Assembly: GCA_008711295.1 (NCBI GenBank) | Contig: VUYV01000157.1 | Coordinates: forward strand, 893,563 to 957,562 | DNA length: 64,000 nt | Reading direction: 5' to 3' | Source: Anarhynchus alexandrinus | Taxonomy: Eukaryota; Chordata; Aves; Charadriiformes; Charadriidae | In this document: positions 32,498 to 46,476 of the stretch, one piece after another | Position numbering within the stretch: position 1 is the stretch's first letter | Layout: every line of letters begins with the position of its first letter | The notes under the pieces: model-generated | Told to the model about the DNA's origin: nothing | The model's input: only the letters and a program-made list of their open reading frames with translations | The model's database searches: none | Translations under genes and position numbers: made by a program

Positions 32498-33135
32498 AAA
32501 TCACAGAATGTTTGAGGTTGGAAGGGGCCCCTGGAGGTCATCTTTTCCAACCTCCCTGCTCAAACAGAGCCACCTAGAGCAGGCTGCCCAGGACCAGACT
32601 GCTGTTGAATATCTTCAAGGATGGAGACTCCACAACCTCCCTGGGCAACCCATGCCAGCGCTTGGTCACCCTTACAGTAAAAAAGTGTTTTCTGAGATGG
32701 AACCTCCTGTGTTTCTGTTTGTGCCCATTAGCTCTTATTACTGGGGACCACTTGAAAAGAGCCTGGTCCCGTCTTCTTTGCACCCTCCCATCAGGTATTT
32801 GTACACATTGATGAGATCCCCCCCTGAGCCGCCTTTTCTCTAGGCTTAACAGTTCCAGGTCTCTCAGCCTTTCCTCATATGAAGATGCTCCAGTCCCTTA
32901 TTCACCTTAGTGGCCCTTTGCTGGACTTTCTCCAGTAGCTCTATGTTTGTCTTGTACTGGGGAGCCCAAAACTGGACATGCTACTGCAGGTGTGGCCTCA
33001 CCAGTCCTGAGCAGAGGTGAGGGATCACCTCCCTTGACCTTCTTACAGTACTTTGTCTAATGCAGCCCAGGATTCCGTTAGCCTACTTTGCTTCAAAGGC
33101 ACATTGCTAGGTCGTGGTCAACTTGGTGTCTCAAA
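32498..33135 (-). mobile_element. CR1 LINE 3' fragment, different subfamily
   Basis: A second reverse-orientation CR1 lies about 220 bp after the previous one. It starts with TCACAGAATGTTTGAGGTTG, continues with CATCTTTTCCAACCTCC and CACAACCTCCCTGGGCAACC, and runs to GTCGTGGTCAACTTGGTGTC. The minus frame at 32574-32783 retains [20 protein letters not shown]. Its 3' end differs clearly from the 31.6-kb copy, so it is a separate insertion of another CR1 subfamily. Confidence 0.92.
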
Positions 33136-33383
33136 AGTCAGATAGTACCCCCTCTTTTTAATAGCAAAGGTCTGCTCTGCGGGTGTGTAGGCAGAATAGA
33201 GAATTCAGCTGAGTTCCAGTTGTGCCTCTGAGGAAACCGTCCTCTGGTTCTGCTTTGGTTTGGGTGTATTCTGTTGTTTGGAAAAGTAAGAAGCTTTGAC
33301 CCTGCATCTGCATGACCTCTTTGGGAATCTCACATCCTTTGATCTGTCTTCAGTGTGCCTTGCATCGGCTGATTTACCACAGT

Positions 33384-33407
33384 TGTGTGTATATATATAT
33401 ACACACA
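33384..33407. repeat. 24-bp perfect palindrome of TG/TA/CA dinucleotides
   Basis: TGTGTG, then an alternating TA core, then CACACA form an exact self-complementary 24-mer centred between 33395 and 33396. It probably arose from a dinucleotide microsatellite. Confidence 0.85.
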
Positions 33408-34869
33408 CATATCAAGTGAAGCTAATAAAAATCCACCTGTGGATAGGATCAGAAGATGTGTATTTTACATTATGTAGCTCAGTGGCACCTGGGTCCATGA
33501 GTAGAATTCCAGCTTGTTGCAATAAAGCAAAAAATAAATAACAATAAGATGCTGTGTCAGCCCTTTGAGCTTTGGTGCAGAGTATAGAAATATGTTGCCT
33601 GACTTTTAAATTAATTCTTCATTATTTTTTCAGGCAATCTTCCACTATAGAAGGGGCCGCATGAGGCTGTTTCCAACAGCAAGAACAAAACAAAACAAGA
33701 GCAGTGTAATAAATAAACCCATGTATCATAAAAATCACAAAGCACAATTTTATTATTGCCTTCTTAAGTGCAGTTCTTAAAAACAACTTGGTGGAGAAGG
33801 CAAACCGAAGTAATGAACTCCTTGAACAGTTCTTTTAATATTCTGCTCTATGTTCGTGCTCTGCAGAGCCGATGAGAGCTGTATGCAAACAGTTTTGCCG
33901 AGGGCAAAAGAATGTTTCATCATTAAGGAGCACGACCCTTCTCTCTGTGATCAAAATGAAAAGCGTATGCCCCTTGATGTCATAAAGTGTTTTTGTGACC
34001 GTTTCAATGGGTTGTTCCTCAAGAGTTGGGATGTTGTCCCCTGACACAATTTGATATTAAAATGTTACATGATCATTAATTGTATCCACTGACACAGCAG
34101 AAATATTCCTCAGTTATGTTTCTTTGATATGACGGATTTTTTTTTCCTTTTAATGTTTAAAATCCAAATCAGACACAGGGAAAGTTCAATTACTGTGAAA
34201 TGCTTTGTCTCCCACTTTTTCTCTGTGGTCCTTCTGTTCCACTCTTGTTTCATGTTAGGCTTGGTGAAACCAGTCTAAGTGAACTCCTTGATAGTTATTT
34301 TATACCTTGTGAATAACAGGATATATCTATCTCTTGTTTATGTATGCGTGATTTTTGTCCTGTTTCTCCATGAAGTGATTATTGCTTGCAAAAATGCATT
34401 TCGCCCTTAACAGGACATTGCATTTTAAAGTAGCATGCAAAGAACAGAAGAATCTCCAGTATCAGTCACTGTTATACTCAATGGTTAACATTTTAAAAGC
34501 ATAGTTGTTACCATGAAGAAGTTCTAACATTGAAACGCATCAACAAAATACAGAAATTTTCCTTGAAACCAATGCTTTTGACATTTGTGGGTTGGTAATT
34601 TGTGACCTTCACATTTTTTTATTATGTTTTTAAGCATGGTCACATTTCAATTTCTCCTTGTCAGGTCCAATTCCAACAAAGCACTTAAACACACAACTTA
34701 AGTTGGGGAGCAATCCCATCTAATACCATTGGGAATTATTCACTTATTTAAAAACAATCGAAAGAGCTTTGCTGGACAGAGATCTTATATTTCAGTCTCA
34801 GTTTCCAGTACTTCAGAAGTAGATTCTCTACATACAGTTTTGATTTTCTGATTTTCTTTTTCTTTACAG

Positions 34870-34881
34870 GTAACCCGATAG
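34870..34881 (+). CDS. TAFA2: TAFA2 last coding exon (three codons plus stop)
   Basis: After a textbook acceptor (T-rich tract, TTTACAG ending at 34869) the exon reads GTA ACC CGA TAG, giving V-T-R and stop. Joined in phase 0 to the previous exon it completes the C-terminus KTTRVTR, the ending expected for this family (I recall VTR or VTH for TAFA2 and TAFA4 relatives). Such a short final coding exon is invisible to ORF searches; I chose it because phase, acceptor quality and residues all agree. No other acceptor I checked in the intron gives a family-like ending. Confidence 0.88.
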   Translation, partial: VTR

Positions 34882-35858
34882 CTAAAGACAAATCAAGTCA
34901 GTCTCAAGGCTGATAACATTAAATACAACACATAGGAATTTCATTCCTCCAGGCAATCCTTGAAGTGAGATTTTATACTGCTGGGGTGTATCCTTCAGAA
35001 TCAATTGTTTCAATGAGAACCTGGCTTGTAATCAGCAGCAGCCTTGATATCAAAACTACTGGAAAGTTATTTTGAACTTCTGTGTCACAAAGATTTCAAC
35101 TGTTTGAACTGTGTACACTTGTAAAATTGCACTTGCTGAGGAATTTGCAGCTGTAATCACAAGAGTTGATATTCAAAAGGTGCAGAAAAGCAGCAATCTT
35201 TCGGATTCTCCATTCCAGACTGATGGCTTTTCATCTTGATGAAGTCAACCTCCAAAATGTATTTGTTCCTTCTCTCTAAAATGATCCCCGGTCCATCGTT
35301 CAGATTGCTGGTGGGACTGCACACTGCTTTAATTACATTTCTGTCGCAGAAGTTGTCCTCTGGCATGGCGCAGTTTTAGACATTTTTATTTGTATTCTAA
35401 TCTTGGAGCTCTCAAAGGTACATATTTCAACATCTTGAAGTTGCTTTTGTTATAGGAATGGAAATATATATCCATTGTTAATAATTATTGTTGACAAGTA
35501 ATAGTTATCTGAATACATCAGTCATATTAGAATGTATAGTCAGGTTGACATGTTTCCCTAAGGCTAACCAACTACTGCAGCTCTTTGGCAGTTAAAAAAG
35601 TAGTGGTCAAAACTCAATTACCACTTCCATTATAAGGCATTTTATACCTTTAAGATATACATTTCCATTTAGTTTGAAGGAGATGGGTGTTCCTGGTATG
35701 TACTTTAGTTTCCCAACCTTTAATTGATTGAAATCCATGGTAAGCAGTCGATGACAGTATTTCATCCCTTTTTTATAAAGGTAGGCAGGGATGTAAATGA
35801 GTTTTGCAATTATGAAATTGGATGGTAATAATTCAGAATTTTTGTCTTTTTATTAAAA

Positions 35859-35864
35859 AATAAA
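35859..35864 (+). terminator. TAFA2: Candidate poly(A) signal AATAAA, proximal
   Basis: AATAAA about 980 bp after the TAFA2 stop, in an A-rich run, with a T/G-containing stretch following. Confidence 0.35.
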
Positions 35865-36357
35865 ATCTCTTGCTTGGACGTAAGTACTGTTGGATGCTTA
35901 TGTAGATGTCTGCCCAGTCTGTTTACTATAAAGGAAAAAAGTCCTAGTGCCCTCCCAGATTCACAATTCATGGGTATTTTGCTTGCTTACAGTCATCCAA
36001 TTCAGATCTGATCCTTGCCAAAATCACATTTACTTTTTTTTTGTTTGTTTCAGTAGCAATTTTTGAACTTTGTGATGTGCTGTTACATGAAAAAAATCCT
36101 CAATATTTAAAGGCCTTAAGCATCTCTGAGCTTTTTTCTAAGTTATTACAGAATGTATAATTTTATACTCCATTTAATGTATATTGTACCATCTGTAATA
36201 TTGATACAACAGAAATTTGGCAATTCCTTTTAGTGACACTGCATAAGCGTGATGACTGGAGAGGGTGAGGGAGTCCTGGCTGTATGCTTTGGTGCATTGA
36301 AATGAAAACCACACACAGTTAATGGTAGTCAAAAATATATAGGGGCAAGCTTATTTA

Positions 36358-36363
36358 AATAAA
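36358..36363 (+). terminator. TAFA2: Candidate poly(A) signal AATAAA, distal
   Basis: AATAAA followed within 5-15 bp by CTGTGTGG, a GT-rich element typical of cleavage sites, about 1.5 kb after the TAFA2 stop. Confidence 0.4.
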
Positions 36364-36399
36364 GTCCTGTGTGGTTACCAGACTCCCAGAAAAAGAGGG

Positions 36400-39300
36400 A
36401 AATGATTTTATCATTACAAGCCATTGACATGGCTAGGTAGTTATATATTAAATTCCATGATGGATGAACACCCTGGAGTGCTCTGCCTGTCACAGTAGCC
36501 CCTGCTGTTCCAAAACCATTTCATTACCTCTGCTGTATTATTGCACAGGAGAGCTTAAATAAAATAAATGACTGTTGGGAATAAAATTGAGAAGTATATT
36601 CTATCATTCTGCTGAGAAATAATAAAAAATGTTGGCAGGGAAAGATATTCTTTTCTGATTAAAATTTAATTAGGATAAACTGTTTGTAGCAGCCACTAGG
36701 TATCTCAGTGTTTTAGGATGGATTAATATTGTACGGAATTGCGCTAGCCGGTGCAGGACAGAAGGTAGCATCTTAAAGAGATTGTCTGGGACAGTGCAAA
36801 GTGTGAATGTGCTGTTTTGTAAAAACGGAATTTGGCCTGTCTTTGGTCAAAAATCTACATCATGCTTCTCAATATTTGTTTTCTTTGTTTCTTTGTTCTT
36901 AAACCAACACTGAAGATACTGTATTATATACAAGTGTAACACATGCATATCAATAAGTGAAAATAAATGGATTTTCAAATATACTGAATAGATTATCTGC
37001 AGTAGATTAATGTTGTGAATATTCATAACAAGTGAATAAAATTGTAATATAAAATATAGTTCCCTGTATGGATGTGCACTTTGGAGATCTGTTCTGTTTA
37101 CCCATGGAACAAAATAATTTTTTTTCAGTGGATAAGAATCTCAAGGGTTATATTAATTTTGTATTTCTTCAGTAGAGCTGGGAATATCTCCTACCACTTT
37201 GAAAGGTCCTTTTCCAGAGGAAACAGCACAACTGCTCTAGCGTTGTCATGAGACATTCTGGTGAGCGTACTGTTGTTTTCAGGCCAGACTGAATAAAATT
37301 TTTTTTCTTCACAAAATGGGAATCATGAAAAATTCTCATTTAGACCTTTCCAGGCAACAGAACATGGTAGGCATTTCTGAAAAGGTAATGTTTCAGGTTA
37401 TTTTGTTGAACTGTTTAATAGAAAATCAAAAAAGCCAGTTTAACAGTGGACTCTGCTTGTGCATCCCAAAGCAAGCTGGGAGCCATAGTTCAGTTATCTG
37501 TAGTGCCTGTTTTAGTGCTACCTTTGAAAATGGAGTACAGGTGAGTAGATCAGCTATGGGCTTTCACGTTGTAGGCATGTGAAGATGAATCCTGCTTCAA
37601 TTAATCCTTTATTACTTATACACTACTTCCCAGATTATTTGATATACCCAGATTCACCCGATTACAAAGATGATCAGGCATTATGATCAGAGGGAAATCC
37701 ATGTTACCCTTTGAATTCAGTAGTCATCAAGAACTCTGAACTGCAGGAGGATATGGGTACCTATTCTGCGGTTCCATGTGGCAGTGCATTGCCAGGGAAA
37801 GAAAATTCACTGCTTTGTTCAAACCTTTCAAAATTAAATGCACTGGATCAGTTCAACAAAGCAAAAAGGAAATTCTGGTCTTAATGAAAAGGAATTCCAA
37901 ATCAGATATAATAAACCTAAAATAGAGCTTAAAAAAAACATTCAAGACTATATCTTAATTGTATCAGGCTTATTAGTCATAAGTAAGTGCTAACCTTTGA
38001 AACAGCACTGCTGCAGATACTACCTTTATATCCACCTATTATCCTATATCCTTTAAATCTTCCTATCTATCCTATATCTTTTAAATCTTGGCTCCTCCAA
38101 CTCTGCTCCAGAACGTTACTGGTGTAGGGTTTCAGTATTTCACCAAGCTGATGCAGCTCTACTTTGTGTAGAATCTATATGTTTCAAAACTGGAGGCAGC
38201 GTGCATCAGATAGATAAATTTATTTTGAAACTAAAAGTCTACTATAAAGCATGTTATTTTGTTAGCTTTCATAAAAATATATGCTGGGTTTTTTTGCTCA
38301 TTATGATTGTACAGCTGGCTTTTATAGTTTCCAGGTAATGCATGGATGTCTATAACAACAAAAAAGATGTGATTGGCATCCTTTTGTGTTGATTTACTGC
38401 TTCCTCCTTCATGACTTGAATTTTACACATCTGTTGTTAACAAATATGTTGGCAAGGAAAAAGAGCACAGTTTTGGTTTGTAACAGAAGTGTTGCCTTAA
38501 TCTCTACTTTCTTTTTGCGACTTAGATAGCTCTGTATAAAACACGCCACACCTGAACAATCTGATGGTATTAAATGATTTCTCATGGTTTCGGTAGTATT
38601 AAACTGAATAATGAGAATTACCTAATCACTTTGTTAGTCTTTATAATACAGTTTGTATCCTGAGAAACTTTTCTGTTTATTCTTCTACAGGATGAGAAAA
38701 CATTTCCAAATTACGTCTTTGATCTTGTTTCTGGAAGAGGTTATGTAACTTTCTGGTACCACTTTACAGTCAGGCATTGCAAATATTTTAGCAAAAATGT
38801 CTTCCATGGCTGTTTGTTTTACATCCACTGTATTCATCGGCACTGCTTATGCGGTGATTATACGAGGTAGTATATGAAAAAGCTGAATTTTCCAGAACTT
38901 TCTTTTGACAGGTGATGACAAGTGTTGCCAACATCTCTTAATCCAAAACTAACTTAAGACCATCTGGCAGGAGGACCACTGGCGGTGACAGCTGGAAACT
39001 ATTGTATAAAGGAATGAATAAGGTTCTTAGAGTGCTGTTAGTGGGATGCCAGGCAAAACCATTGTAGTACGGTTTCATCAACAGAGGTGTAGGTTCTGGG
39101 GAAGTGGATCCTGCCTGGGAGCGCTGGGGCACAGTCAGCATCCCGAAGCTGGGGCTGTGGTGGTGACAGCAGGTCCTCGGGCCTGTTCTCTAGGGTGGTG
39201 GAAAGGTCTGTCTCATGTGTCTCTGGGATTTGCTCCAAAGCCAGACCGCAGAAATGGCAAGGTACCTTGGTGATTTCAGTGGGTTTTGGATAAGGCCTTC

Positions 39301-42300
39301 AGCTGCAGTTGATACTCTCCAGCATTTTGCTCAGAAAATTCTGAATGAGCAAGGTCATTAAAGGTCACATGCCTATCCCTATTCAGGTTAATGGTTAAAG
39401 AACCTTCCTTCTATTTTTCAATCCCTCCTTGCTACTACACAGGTAATTCTGTGGTAATGGGAAGTGAAATGCAGTTATTCCTTAATAATAGATTTTCTTG
39501 ATTAAATATCACTAATCACATCAATATTAGCCATGACTGAAAACTTGAAATATATCTTGTTTTCAGTTCTGAAAACCAGTTTATTGCCTAACTGAGTTCA
39601 AGAAATAGTTTGTGTAATAGAAATATTATTGCCCATATGTAACCCTAGCTGTAAAAGTTCTATATTAGCTCTTTAAAATATGTTTATATTCATAACTGTA
39701 AAATTCCGGCTAGATCCTCTGTAACAGCAGGGCCATTCTTTTTCTCCCTATAACATTGAGGTAACCTAAAGACCCTGCAGTATGGGATTTATGGCTTTGC
39801 TTTCACTGCTTCAACTGCACAGCTGGGAAAACAACATGTAAAAATAAGTATGTTACTCGCGTTGCTGAGACATTTGTCTTGAATATGATGAATAGGTGGA
39901 GTTGCAAGTTTACCCCATATCAGCATATTGGTTGAATCTCTTGATCTCTTTTCTCCTTACTGTCATAACAAACATGACAAAAGCAGAACTTGAATTCTCC
40001 AGCCTTATGTCTTAGTATTTAGATCTGATATCCAGGACTCACAAAATGTATGCTGGTTGTTTTAGTAACTGTGTCTCTGTATAAAGGAGGATTTTTAGTC
40101 TGTTTATGTCTTTATGATTAATTCTGGGTGTCTTGCCAATATTTGGGTGTAGAGAATATAATCCCTCCTATTACTGATTTAGAGTTGTTGTTGCTGTTGT
40201 TGTTATTTTAACTTTTCTTTGGTCATTTTCTCTTTTCCTGGGATCCAGTCAGTTCTTACAAAACTTCAGTAGTGATGAGAAAAGTTTTTTTAATAAATAG
40301 TGGCCCAGAACTGAACACAGGCTCTTCGTAGTTCTTGGGGAGAAGAGAAAGAGAGCGATGATGCGTCTCTATCATTTTCTCTTAAAATGGTTTCCAGCTT
40401 AAACTATTCTGTCTGAATAGAGGCATTTTTTCCTGACTATAAATGGTCTGTGTTTCAATATGCTCTCTGATCATAAAGCTGATGAAATGGTCCTCTCTGT
40501 ATGGCAGATTACCTCAGCAGAATTTACAAATGGAAGATGATGATTTTGCTAATGTCCATGGGCAGGTAGACAGAATTTGGTCCCAGATGCTCTGCCTAAT
40601 GTTCATGGCAAAAGCGACTCAAAAACAATGCCTCCATATGCCGTAATTGCTGGAATTATTTCTCAGGCATATTCCCTTGTCATCCCTCATATGTAGAACT
40701 CATTAGATTCCTAGTGGGAGAACATATGGAGAGGAGAGATGATGGAAAACATTGTAAAACAGATTGTGTATTTAAATTTATATTATAAAAGACCTCTGTG
40801 CACAGGCAAACTTAGTGGAGAAAGTTCAAACTCTTTCTTCCCAGTTCATAAGCAAATCAACATTTATGGAACCGTTACCTCAGTGCATTCAAAGATACTT
40901 ATAGATACTTATAGATGATGGGCTAAAGCCTGGCTTTAGGGATACTGGTGGGAATTTTGCTGCTGATTTGAGGCCAACTCTGTATTTCCTACATTATTTT
41001 TCCAAATATTTAGTTAAACTATAGCTGTGCAAGATCTTTTTGGTAATAGGAATGAAGAGAAGTCAAAGTTCTACCTGTACAAATCTGTTGGGAGGATCAG
41101 GACTTTGGATGTGCATTTGTGATTTCAGTGTCAACACGAAGACTTTTATGAATACCTTTTTTGTGTTTCACAAAAAAAAAGTAATAATGTTTCTTTCATC
41201 CAGCTCAGCTGACTGATGGATGGGGATCATATATAGTGCAGAACTCTTATTTTAATGACTACTGAATATTAATAATTCATTCTTTATCCTTTCTTATAGT
41301 TAAATAAAGCAAAGATAAGCTAATCACACAGGAATTCAAAATATTATGTGCTGATGTTTGTGATGCTTTTTAAATTACATTTATGACTCTCTCCTGTTTT
41401 ATTGTAATTTTTTTCTCTTATTTTTTAGTCAATAATGACCATGAAGCTGGTTTCAACAGGGAGCATTTGGGGTACTATAAAAAAGTCCCAGTGGTGGAGG
41501 TGGGCACTAGCAGAAGTTACCCAGTGTACAGCTGGGAGGTGGATAGACCGATGTCTGGGAACACACAACTTTACTGTAGTGGCTGGTGAAATATGGTCTG
41601 TCACGTGGTGAAATATGGTCTGCAGACATCATTGTTGCCTGGTTCCTGAAGAAGCAATTCTGACAGGATACCCCTTATTGCATGGAGCTGAATCAAATGC
41701 CATGCCTAAATGTATATTGGAAGGACACAGAGAAACAGTGTGGACATCTCTTACAGTGTGGCTCTACAGGCCTCAAAAATGTCAGATGTGTCCACAGGAT
41801 GTCTCCATCTAGGTCACTGCCTTTCTAAAAGGAGACACTAAATTGCTGTTTAGGTAGCATTTGCGGTAGAGTTGTGTGTTGATTTGCTGGCAAATATCCC
41901 TGTCTAAAGCCAAGATTTGGTGTCATGTCTTGAGAGAAGGCTTCCAGAAATTCAGATCCAGCCCTCCTCCATTACTACTGAAATTGGACTGTGTTACTAA
42001 ACTGTTCTAAGTCAGCGTTGCCCAGTACACTGCTGGCAAGCTGCATCTCTTGCCCTGCACCTTTTAGAGCAGAGCAGCTGCTCTGATGAGCCTCAGCAGG
42101 AAGCAAAATATGCATCACCATACATGCTTTTGACTTATACTGTTAACTCTGATGGTTCTATATGTTTTTTCTGACAGCTGCAGGATAAATATTTATTATA
42201 AAGTGAAAGTTTTAAATTTATTATTTTGCACCAGTCTGAACAATGCACTTAAAAGATGTATTTGCAGCTTCTTATTTTTTCATCCTATTATAATTTATTC

Positions 42301-45300
42301 TTTTGTGCTCTATATGTATTAGCCTCTCTGTCGGCTACTGGTGGCACCTTTTAAGAAAGTGTCATTGGTTAGTGACTTTTTAAACCTGCAGGAAAATGCT
42401 CTTTGGGTTGTAAGTCTTTCATTAGCATGTTGTGGTTTTTCCATTCTGTCAGTGCCAGCATTAGAAAGTAGATGATGAAGTAGTAAAAGAGCCTTGAAGA
42501 TATACTGATTTGATTGCTCTTAGGCACTTTGCTCAGTGAAGGAAGTTATAACTCCTATATGTAAGATTGTGTTCTGTCATTCAGAATATCCAGCCCTCTG
42601 CTTTGATTCAAATTTGATTATACAGAAATTTGTGCAGTAGTAATATTAATATAAAAGATTAATAGCTACTTGAAAGATGGATCCTTAAGTATTGATATAT
42701 GCAATGAAATATCCAGGACACCTCAAATTCAGTGCTTTACCTAATGTTCCTAATGGATAAGGAAAGTAGCAAGTATTTTCCCCATTTTTATGTCTTTGGA
42801 AGCAAATGTACCAGAAGACTGGGAGCTAAAGTGCTGACTGGACTTCAGTTAATGATGTGTTTATTGCCCAAGTCCATATAGCTGGAATCTTACGTCACAT
42901 TTTGTTAAAGCATGTAACATAAGGACATTAAACCGATCAATTTCTGCAATTAGCAGTTCTGAAAGGAAACACAAAAGGAAGTACAAGGCAGTTTGTGTCT
43001 GGGTTAGCTCTACTGTCTTCAGTGAAATTATTCTCCAAGTAAATCTGGCCTTAAGCATTCTAGTTAAATAATTTAGAAAATTAGGCTGCAGTTAATTTGA
43101 ACACCTAGATAAAAGCATATGAAACTTCAAGGGCTTGGGTAAGAAAAAAATACAGGTGACAAAAAAATTGAACCTCCTTTACAATTTCACCAGATGTCAT
43201 ATTGCTGTATAACTGTGGGAATTATATAGTCCTGGTCCCACCTCCAACAGACAAATATGTGAAATTCAGTTCTGTTCTTTGTCCTGCCATAAAACACATA
43301 CCAAAGGCAATTTATGAAAGGCATTTGGCTTTTACTCTCAAAGCTCCAGTGCCAGGTCTCTACTCCATGCCTGTGCTCCTTAAAGCCTGAAAAAAGAGCT
43401 TTCTGAGAACTTTGCTGGTGACTTAAGCTTCTTATGGGCTTCTGCTCAGGTTTAAATTTCATATTGACTAGCCGCGCCAGCAGTTCGAAAAATGTTATCA
43501 TTTGTTCAAAGTCCTACCTGTCCCCACTTTGTTGTTCGTCAACATAATCGAAACCACGCTTTGTAAATATTGTCTTTAAATTTGACATATTTGATCATCT
43601 GAAGCAATTCCAAAATGGCATTTCTTACTTTGTGTCAAACCTGGAAATTTTTAAAATATCCTGAATAGTCATAAACTCAGTCGACTCATTCACAATAAAG
43701 AGCTGTGATGCCTTAAGGCACTTTTTACCAGTCAGAGTATTGTCAAGGTGACCTTTCATGCTGTTTCAATTGCATAGCCTTGCCATTATTTAACTATTAG
43801 AATGATGGAAAGCTTGCACTTTGCTATTTGAGTGGCAACATTTCTAGACTCAGGGACCTGAAAAAATGGAACATATGAGGGGCTATAATTAATGTGCCAC
43901 ATTAAGGAGTTAAGGATAAGCAGCCAAAGAAAGACTAAATCTGGTGGAGCAAAGCAGCTGCAGTCTAGTCTTGAAAACTAAAAATCCATTTGCAATGCTT
44001 TCTAGAATCCTAATATCTCCTGCTGGTGACAAGTCGTTAACGGTAGCTCATTTTTCCTGCACTGTGTCTTGACCATCCATCATTATTGAAATGTACAGGA
44101 AAATGCAGCCTCTGGAATGCTATTAAAATTCCTCTCAAATTTAGATATTATTGAGCTTAATGCCATATTATATTTTTACCTTCCACTTAAAAAAAATAGA
44201 ATTAATTTCTATTTGTTTTTAAAAATTTACATATGTATTTATACAAATAGAAAGAGTTAGAAAATACTGAACATCTGAAAGATCTTTTTTTGTGTGTGTA
44301 GAAATAATGAGTGTAAAAAAAGTTTTAAGCTATACAAAAGCCCACTAGGGACTACTATACTAGACCAGAATTAGTGATACACCACGTGATTTATTATTAT
44401 CTTGTCTACCCAGGACATACCCACTGTGTAAATAGCGAAGGTAAGCTAAAACAAATAGGACCTGTTTTACACCACTCTATGAATTTAGCATATGTATGCC
44501 TGTGTATGTCTTCATTGTAGGGCAAGCGATTTTGTATGCTGTAAAGGCAACATGAACCAATCATAGAAGGAAGTGAAAAAAGCATCTTTTGGGGGGCAGA
44601 AGGATAAAAAAAGGGAAATAATTATCTCTGTTAGTTAAAATGCAAGTTTAGGAAAATAATTCTTTTTTTAAAGTAAATTGAAAAGAAAAACAAGAGTTGT
44701 TAGTGTACTTTCTCAACAATAATTGAGAAATAATAATAATATGCCTTCTAGGAAATAATTTTGCTGTAATTTTAAGTCTGTTCATTACAATATTTAAATG
44801 TAATTGTTTCATCACTGTATGATTAAATATATTCTGTCTACACGAAGCTTGACTCGTGTTGACAAAGCAAAATTATTAGAAAGATGTGGCTGAAAAACCT
44901 TTTGTCTTCACAATGCTATTGGAGGAGGATGAACATCACAGACTGTGGAAGCTGTGTAGAAAGCAGAACAGAAAAAGGTTTCTTTTTCCATCAGCGGTTA
45001 GGTGATTTATATACATGACTCTCGTTAACATTAATGGGAGTTATCTGCCTCATTTTTTATGAGCCTGGTGTGAAGTTAATGGCAGTCTTCCCATTGTCTC
45101 TAGTGGGCTGTGGATCAACCACTAAGAGCACAAATGAGTTTGGTTGAAATATTGGTGCTTGTAGGCTTGGAATTTTAACATGCTTCATTCACAGTTGCAA
45201 CAAAAAATGTTGTGTGAATACCTAAGAGTGTGAGCTGAGGAGTTTAATATTGCAGAGTGTGCTGATCTGTGTGCACTTTGGGGCATCCACACAGCAGACT

Positions 45301-46020
45301 GCAGAGATGCCCGAGCCAGTTCGCAATGTGCTAGTGTGAGCAGGAGCAGTAATCTGCCCAGCAGTACGAGCTGATTTACTGTTCAGAGATCTGAGCGGGA
45401 GTAGGTGTAATGGGGTCTGTGGTCCAGATGCCTCGTGATGGGGGAGTTGCAGTGCCATGTGATGCTGTACTCCCCTCAGTAATGTGGCAATATGCCACTC
45501 TGCTTTTTTGAAATCTACCCCGGGATCTGTCTCTGTGCTGTGCTCTCCTCTGTTCTTGTTTTGTTTTGTTTTAATAGAGGAATCATATTTTCTTTGCAAT
45601 GAACCTTTCGTTGACTATGTGTGCTTTGCAGTTGTAACAAAACTATACTGTACTGCTTTTTATTCTGTGAGGAAGGGAAGGCGTACTGGTATTACCAGCC
45701 GAACTGGAACAACTTCTCATCACATCCATGTTTCTCACTATGAGCCAACCACTACAGGGACAGATGACCATCCTTGCCATCAGTGAAGAACATTTCTGGC
45801 AACACACAGACTAGCTGGTAGGAGATAGCTTGCCTGTGGATTAGGAACTCCTCTTATGGTGACTCACATTCATGCTAAAGTATTCCCAGCAGTGCCATGT
45901 TTCTCCTTACCACAATGTCACATTGGTGTATGCATGAAAAACTGGCCTTCAGAAGCACTTGTATTTTGAAGCTGAGCTCCTAGTAATATTAGGGGAAGCT
46001 AGATCCTGAGGTCTCTAAGA
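36400..46020. other. Gene-free AT-rich stretch
   Basis: Presumed intergenic sequence downstream of TAFA2. I find no exon with family similarity, no RNA gene and no young transposon. It contains a two-copy 28-bp repeat near 38035-38095 (TATCCTATATC and TTTAAATCTT shared), a 22-bp tandem duplication at 41585-41622, and several short open frames that look like chance. Confidence 0.6.
41585..41622. repeat. 22-bp tandem duplication
   Basis: GGTGAAATATGGTCTG occurs at 41585-41600 and again at 41607-41622, a direct duplication with a 22-bp period. Confidence 0.9.
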
Positions 46021-46029
46021 CGCAGAGGG

Positions 46030-46340
46030 TTTCTCCTCCCAGTCTGCCAGACATGGCCACTGCTGGTCTAGATTCCAGTCCCAGGCTGTAGCAAGGCTGG
46101 GTGTGTACTTTGAAGATGCAAATATACACAGACACAAGCAAGAAACTGCTGCCTTTATCAACACCTACATAAACACACGCAAAGTATGCACATGGCCACG
46201 TGCAACACAGACCGCCCAACCCTATCTTCCTCTCTGGCTGATGAGGATGTAAATGTGGTAGTGGGGCCTGCGCAAAGCCCCAGTCTCCCACTTCCTGGGC
46301 GCTCCCACATCTGCAGGTCCATTGAGTCTTCACAAGGTAT
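46030..46340 (-). repeat. Dispersed unassigned repeat, copy 2 (minus orientation)
   Basis: The minus strand shares with the 51.7-52.3 kb segment the block CAGCCAGAGAGGA, a GGGAGACTGGGG block upstream of it and GT-rich stretches downstream, in the same order. It is diverged, with approximate ends. It abuts the candidate transcript starting near 46.5 kb. Confidence 0.4.
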
Positions 46341-46476
46341 TGAACAGGCACACGACTGCCCCATCTGACTTTGCGGTGGAGTGGGAGTCCTCCACTACGA
46401 CAGTGCAAAATCAGGCCCCTCAGATCGATCCATCTGGCCTAAAAAAACGGCCTAATCCAAACGGCCCAATGGCACC

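Larger units (their letters stand above)
34882..36390 (+). other. TAFA2: TAFA2 3' UTR (end uncertain)
   Basis: Sequence after the TAG is non-coding and less repetitive than its surroundings. Candidate poly(A) signals are ATTAAA at 34918-34923, AATAAA at 35859-35864 (followed by a GT-containing stretch) and AATAAA at 36358-36363, which is followed by GTCCTGTGTGG, a good downstream element. I cannot tell which is used, so the end given is a guess at the last strong candidate. Confidence 0.5.

Noticed and set aside
41383..41589. Open frame after a good acceptor-like TTATTTTTTAG
   Set aside because: There is no matching strong donor, no family similarity and no poly(A) signal in reach; it could only be a lncRNA exon with expression data.
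45989..46408. 139-codon minus-strand open frame
   Set aside because: It overlaps the second copy of the dispersed repeat and lacks any domain.
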